Shown: one piece after another, positions 59,053 through 64,000 of the stretch
How positions within the stretch are numbered: position 1 is the first letter of the stretch
Layout of the letters: every line of letters begins with the position of its first letter
Assembly: GCF_030052815.1 (NCBI RefSeq)
Contig: NC_079505.1
Coordinates: 64,043,309 to 64,107,308, forward strand
Source: Hevea brasiliensis
Lineage: Eukaryota > Streptophyta > Magnoliopsida > Malpighiales > Euphorbiaceae
DNA length: 64,000 bases
Reading direction: 5' to 3'
Program-made: the position numbers and the translations under genes
Notes under the pieces: model-generated
The model's input: only the letters and a program-made list of their open reading frames with translations
Told to the model about the DNA's origin: nothing
The model's database searches: none

Positions 59053-60326
59053 GCTCCTCCTCACTATTTTCTTCAGCTCTTGGGACGAGATCCACCATCC
59101 AGGAGAAGTCTTCCTCAGGATGACACTTCGTAAGCTCGGCCAGAAGATTGCCATGTGCATTCACATAAGCACCAGCCTCCCTCGCCAGTGCCTCTTCTTC
59201 TTTTGCCTTGATCTCTTTAGTAAGTTGAGCGACATCGGCAAATCGATAGGACCAAGCATCTTCAAGTTCTCGCTTTAGTTTAACTATCCTTTCCTCATAA
59301 GATTTTGTTCAACCTTCAATCTTGGCGATGTAGTCCTGAGCAGTGAAGAGTTGGGCCTTATCAGAAGATGCATCCTGGACCACCTTCAGAACCTCCTATC
59401 TCAAGAGATGAGCTTTTTCTCTAATTAAATGTTGGTTCGAAATGGCCTCCAAACTTAGGCTCATCATCTGAGCCAAGAGTTCATCGATGTTATCCTGGGC
59501 CAATCTATTTCGATCTTCTTGAAAATAGATGGTGGCGCCTAGGACCTTGGTTAGGTCAGGATTACCCCGAACAGAATGGTTCCTTTCCAGAGAATGGATA
59601 AGGACTTGAGCACCTTGAGAAAGAGTCCTTACTGCCAGTCGGGAAGGCCCCCCTTCTGTACTTGAAGAGACCGGCAGAGGTGGAGGTTCGGCCTGTTGAG
59701 GTGGAGAAAGAACCACTTCTAACTCTGAGACTGGCTGCTCTGGAGGCCGAAATGGAGAGCTCGATACTTCTGTCGAGTCTCACCTCGGTGTCTGAGCAGC
59801 AGCTGTAGCAACCTTCATCTCTCGCACTTTCTGGGTGAGCTCCCTCTTTCACTTGCGGCTCTCCTTTGCACTCTCGCCTCCCGCCATACCTGTACAGAGA
59901 ATAAGTTAGTGAGATCACCAATGTTAGGAGACTGAAGATTTAGATTATACCGATCCTGGGGCTAAGGTCAGAGAGTTGCAGCTCATAGTCCTCATGGGCG
60001 ATCACTTGCATCAACCACCATTTCAGTTCGGCCATAACCGCGTCCAGACATGAGTACTTATGAGTGGCTGCCTGATCCTTCAACTCCTTCACCATGGCGT
60101 CCTCATCTTTATTTAAGGCGATCTTCTTTGGAACTGAAGGAACCAAATAATGCAAACTGTGTGGGATGCCCTCAAAACCATTCGGGTCCTTGCTCCTCAA
60201 TATGAAGAATCGATTTTTCGAGTTCTTCAACGAGGAAGTGAGATCGGTGAAGAGTCCACAGTTCTCGCATCGGTTAGCGAGACCGAGCCGTTTCAATGAC
60301 ACATCAAAAAAAGATTCTAGAAACAT
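58904..60326 (-). pseudogene. Antisense gene A in the 3' LTR, N-terminus and promoter deleted
   Basis: This is the copy of 29041-30850 without the first roughly 190 codons. From 60250: CGLFTDLTSSLKN, then NRFFILRSKDPNGFEGIPHS (about 60205) and AATHKYSCLDAVMAELKW. An intron-like 61 bp at 59950-59890 (GTATAATC…CTGTACAG) joins the two exons in frame. The second exon has LAQDNIDELLAQMMSLSLEA and a coiled coil, then NAHGNLLAELTKCHPEEDFS, an (ER)n run and a natural end near 58904 (LPNDLYIFIF). The intact C-terminus shows what the solo LTR interrupted in the other copy. Confidence 0.6.
58985..59050. repeat. (CT)n microsatellite, 66 bp
   Basis: Counterpart of 29084-29133, 16 bp longer. It codes the Glu-Arg run on the minus strand. 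Confidence 0.98.
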
Positions 60327-60665
60327 AGTAAAAGGTCAGATAAATAAGATCGGTTAATGAGGATCATCAGATAGAACAGGGTTCTGAACCAACAGATCGA
60401 CATAATGGCGATTCGTCTAGGGATCAGATCGGGCACATTTCTCAGAGATCAGAATAATAACCAATGCAATAATAAAAACAAAATAAGCAGATCCAAATTT
60501 CAATAATAGATTTCATTTCCAAAAGGTCAGATTACATCATTTGGGCGATCTCTCAAGATCGACAATTACAAATATCCTTACACTACATTCTACCTAACTT
60601 GGACTACTCCCAAACCCAAAGCGTCGCACAATAGGCTTGTGTCAAAGCCTAGTCTTGTGGCTGAA

Positions 60666-61025
60666 TCAAAAGATATGTTTGATCAGAAAGCCAACAATAA
60701 ATACTGGACAGGTGTACAGCTCAGATGGGGTGACTATGACTCTCATGATATTGAGCGGTGTCATTGTCAATGTCATCGACCAGAACCGAGCTGCGATCGA
60801 GACCCCCGAGATGGTGAGGAGCCAAATGAACCTCAAGATGCTGTCACCGATATTAAGATTGAAATTAGCGGTCCTCTTGTCAGAGATCGGTCTGCAAGCC
60901 ATACCGATGAGCCGATCCGAGATCGGCGAGGTAGTCAGTTTTGACCTTGATCAGTGAATTAGTCCAGTTCCCTCACTGTCATCAAACGACGCCCTCATAA
61001 ACCTCTGATCACCAGAATCGCTCAT
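60666..61025 (-). pseudogene. Antisense ORF B in the 3' LTR
   Basis: Minus-strand ATG at 61025 (MSDSGDQRFMRASFDD), a TGA near 60951 in an Arg position, then open through [17 protein letters not shown] and [15 protein letters not shown] to a stop at 60666. The hydrophobic segments could be membrane-associated, but no family is recognised. Confidence 0.35.
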
Positions 61026-61179
61026 TTTTAGGACATGAACAAAGAAAACATTCGGAAAAAGATTAAAGTGATTATCGTGAGAAGAATTCATGCCGAAAAA
61101 GCCAAGAACTGGAAAATAAAACATTGAAAATTCACCGAAGAAAGAAAGTTGTGAGTATGCGAAGAAAAATTCATCAGCA

Positions 61180-61187
61180 TATATATA
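61180..61187 (-). promoter_or_regulatory. Antisense TATA box B, 3' LTR copy
   Basis: The minus strand reads CCCTATATATATGCTG, identical to 31963-31978. Confidence 0.5.
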
Positions 61188-61887
61188 GGGACTTAGCATT
61201 TATTGCATGCAGAACTCGAAGCGGCTTATCGGCAATTGAAAAATTTATTGCTTTGACCAACACAGAGAAGGGATGAGAAGGAGGTCAGAGACTAGAAAGA
61301 GATCAGAAAAGTAGAAAGGACCAGATATAAAAGAAAATAGAGATCGGAATAACAATCCTAAGATCGGTCAGTCACAGTGAGAAGATCGGAAAAGGGAAGG
61401 ACGACCTATAGAGATCGGGGAACTCAGAGAGTTGAACAGCTTTTAATCATGATCTTTAATTCATAAACACTAGCTCCCTCCACCGTTAGATCAGAGTCAG
61501 TTAAAGCATTGCAGGCATGATCCAATCTTCACCACACATCTCATACGTAAGGACACACTCCTAGCCATCAGATTCCAAATGGTTAAAGCAGCCCAGTACA
61601 TCTCAATTTACACCGTTGATTATAATTGTAAGGATGAATTTGAGGCCTTTGGATCAAAAATAAATGACAAATTCAGCGCTTTTTGTTCCCAACCCTTGGA
61701 TCCATTTTGTAAGGCAAGACCCTTGACCATTGGATTAAGGGGAGAAAGGATAGAAATTCCGAATGGAATCCCAACCCTCAATTTTGATTCTCCTTAATTC
61801 CAGGACGTCGGATTATTTCCCTTTGAATCTAGGCCTTCCGTCTCCTACCACTGGAATCCTGGCCCTCTGTTTTGAGTACTCATTTCC

Positions 61888-61895
61888 TATAAATA
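61888..61895 (+). promoter_or_regulatory. Sense TATA box, 3' LTR copy
   Basis: TTCCTATAAATACCTGCATG, the counterpart of 32663-32670. In the 3' LTR it could drive transcription out of the element. Confidence 0.7.
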
Positions 61896-62230
61896 CCTGC
61901 ATGCAATGCTATGGAGGGAGGGGGGGTGATTATTAAGGAAAAACCCTAAAATTTTGTTGTAACTTTATTTTCAATCAAGAACTCTCAAGGTTCCTAGAGA
62001 CTTTAGAAACAAGTTTTCTGAAGGATCTTACCATGGAAACTATAGAGCTTACAATCCATACTTTGGATAACCTTGCACAGTCTTGGGAATTAAATCACCG
62101 TTTCTCAAGAAAATCTCACTTCAATTGTTTACAACTCCTTAAAAACCACCTTACTGTCTCATTGTTAGTGGCGCCGGATACACAAAGACATCAGTACCAG
62201 CTTACTCGTTGTTTCAGCCTTTTCTACAGG

Positions 62231-62236
62231 TAAGTG
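62231..62236 (+). other. 5' splice donor, 3' LTR copy
   Basis: CTACAG/GTAAGTGC. The upstream leader has an ATG at 62033 with an open frame to the donor region; the 5' LTR has ACG there. Confidence 0.5.
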
Positions 62237-62784
62237 CTCGACTTATCATTCTCAGGTGTTCATGGCATAGTTTGTTGTAAGAAATCTTCAGAATAAGTTT
62301 ACGTCGAAACTGGACTTATTTCACTTTTTGTGACATCCACGAGTTTTACCTTTTATTTTTACGTTGTCTTTTATTTTTTCGTGTAAAAAAAAGAGGATAA
62401 TTCAGGATACTAACATTCTGTAAACACCATAAGGAGTACGGATGGGAGAAAACAATGTGGAGATTCCTGATCAGGGTAAAAATGATTAGGAATAATACGG
62501 ATGAATTGGGACGTTAGTTACTCAGTCTAGCTCTAAAAAACAGAAATGAGATCGAGATTCGGGATCAAGTTCGAACAGGGAACTTCCGAAATGAGATATC
62601 TTTGAAGATTCAAAATGAGGAGTTGTAATAAGTTGAGGAAAGTTTGGTAAATAATCATGAGATCGAAAATGAAAGTCTGGGGGCATATGAAAAGCGGGAG
62701 ATGATATGAGCAACGTTCTCATATCTAATAGGGTCAAACTAGTTCAGTCTCACGACCGTTCCCTTTTAAGATTCATTTTTGACA

Positions 62785-63555
62785 CATTATAAGAGATCGG
62801 GAGAGAGTCCTTACCCAACTCTTCTTAACTGGAATTCTAATATACACATTTTAAGAGATCGGGAGAGAGTCCTTGCCCAAGTCCTCTTAATAAAATTTTA
62901 ATATATACATTTTAAGAGATCGAGAGAGAATTCTTACCCGAATCATCTTAACTAAATTCTAATACACATTTTAAGAGATCGGGAGAGAGTCTTTACCCGA
63001 ATCCTCTTAACAAAATTCTAATATATACATTTTAAGAGGTCAGGAGAGAGTCCTTACCCAAATCCTCTTAACAAAATTTTAATATATACATTTTAAGAGA
63101 TCGGGAGAGAATCCTTACCCGAATTCTCTTAACTAAATTCTAATACACATTTTAAGAGGTCGGGAGAGAGTCCTTACCCAAATCCTCTTAACAAAATTCT
63201 AATATACACATTTTAAGAGGTCGGGAGAGAGTCCTTATCCGAATCCTCTTAACAAAATTCTAATATACCCATTTTAAGAGATCGGGAGCGAGTCCTTACC
63301 CGAATCCTCTTAACGAAATTTCAATATATACATTTTAAGAGATCGGGAGAGAGTGCTTACCCGAATCCTCTTAACAAAATTCTAATATGCACATTTTAAG
63401 AGGTTGGGAGAGAGTCCTTACCCGAATCCTCTTAACAAAATTCTAATATACATATTTTAAGAGATTGAGAGAGAGTCCTTACTCGAATTCTCTCAGCCAA
63501 AATTCTAATAAGAATATTTTAAGGAATTAGGAGAGAGTCCTTCCTCGAAATCTTT
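62785..63555 (+). repeat. 60-bp tandem array in the 3' LTR
   Basis: About 13 copies of the same unit as 33554-34290 (AAGAGATCGGGAGAGAGTCC, then TTACCCGAATCCTCTTAAC). Unit lengths are more regular than in the 5' LTR, which has shortened units. Confidence 0.9.
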
Positions 63556-64000
63556 TCTATCAAAATTTTAATATTTAAACACGAGATACCTAACATGTGA
63601 GTCGAGAACCTTTCTCATTCATTATGGATCTTTTGGGACTTAAATAACATCTCTTTAAAATTAGAATCCCAAATTCAAAGCTGAAAAATTAGATAAGATA
63701 TGTAACAAATCAAATAAACAAAACACCAATTCACTGTGAGGATATCCTATGTACCCGTGTTCTTGGAAAACCCAAAATGGTGAGATATTGAACATTCCTT
63801 CTATCAATAAAAAGATCGACAACATGACTCCAAAACCTCCAAAATTATAATCGTAAGTAATTAAGAGCATATCATTAAATTTGTTGACTCTCATTAAGAG
63901 ACAAGGAAGGCTGCCTAACACCTTACCTACCCGTGAACGGACTCCGAACCTAGAATATCTATTTCGGAAGTAGTTTTTATTTTTTTCAGTAATGATTTCC

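Larger units (their letters stand above)
24913..64000 (+). mobile_element. Giant Ty3/gypsy Tat/Ogre-type element (3' end beyond window)
   Basis: The 5' LTR starts TGTAGACACC at 24913 and the 3' LTR at 58242. The PBS is tRNA-Arg-type. Internal order: ORF1, gag, protease, G-patch, intron, RT, RNase H, archaeal-type RNase H, integrase, a long 3' UTR with tandem repeats, PPT AAGAGGGGCAGC. ORF1 before gag, the second RNase H, the protease-RT intron and the repeat-rich 3' UTR together identify the Tat/Ogre lineage. Subtracting the 3480 bp solo LTR and the 10187 bp nested element, and adding about 87 bp missing at the right, gives about 25.5 kb. It is decayed by many stops. Confidence 0.92.
58242..64000 (+). 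repeat. 3' LTR of the Ogre-type element, truncated by the window
   Basis: TGTAGACACC at 58242; the last base aligns with about 34741 of the 5' LTR, so roughly 87 bp are missing. It lacks the solo LTR and about 770 bp corresponding to 30283-31051. Substitutions from the 5' LTR occur roughly every 15-25 bases by eye, so the element is older than the elements nested in it. Confidence 0.9.

Noticed and set aside
1..64000. Host protein-coding genes
   Set aside because: Searched by eye on both strands. Every recognisable domain belongs to gag, protease, RT, RNase H, integrase, chromodomain or element-specific ORFs.

Overview
The window is repeat-rich nuclear DNA of a flowering plant, most likely a eudicot (AT-rich, several plant-specific LTR-retrotransposon clades, PBSs matching plant tRNAs). 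The species cannot be named. I see no host gene, tRNA or rRNA gene. Nearly every base belongs to an LTR retrotransposon or a piece of one, nested up to three deep. No element here is intact: the coding regions carry stop codons, frameshifts and lost catalytic residues.

Layout. (1) 1-7538: the 3' part of a + strand Ty3/gypsy chromovirus of Tekay/Del type: decayed gag, protease, RT, RNase H, integrase, chromodomain, PPT and a 3.4 kb 3' LTR. Bases 7539-7605 look like a second, alternative LTR terminus. (2) 7606-23712: a minus-strand Ty3/gypsy element with gag and protease remnants, PBS and 5' LTR but no pol. A minus-strand Ty1/copia element (8932-18463; perfect TSD GTTCT; 2.1 kb LTRs) sits in its gag. 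A solo LTR of its own family (20233-22392) sits in its LTR. (3) 23713-24912: 1.2 kb unassigned. (4) 24913 to beyond 64000: a giant Tat/Ogre-type element. Without its two nested insertions it is about 25.5 kb. It has LTRs of about 6.4 kb, a tRNA-Arg-type PBS, ORF1, gag, protease with a G-patch, an intron, RT, RNase H, a second archaeal-type RNase H, integrase, a 3' UTR with a roughly 30-copy tandem array, a PPT, and a 3' LTR cut by the window end.

Insertions in the Ogre element. A solo Tekay LTR (25559-29033) lies in its 5' LTR, and the matching empty site is visible in the 3' LTR. A pol-less Tekay derivative (41666-51847, TSD CTTTG) lies inside the element's own protease-RT intron.

Most notable points. 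The U3 of the Ogre-like LTR carries antisense transcription units with their own TATA boxes. One is a two-exon gene of the plant 'putative gypsy-type transposon' protein type with a coiled-coil tail. It is present in both LTRs, but the 3' copy has lost its promoter and N-terminus. An 80-bp GT-AG intron-like insertion in the Tekay integrase restores the reading frame exactly when removed. Young LTR pairs differ mostly at CAG/CTG sites in a way that looks like base-calling error at CHG-methylated cytosines.
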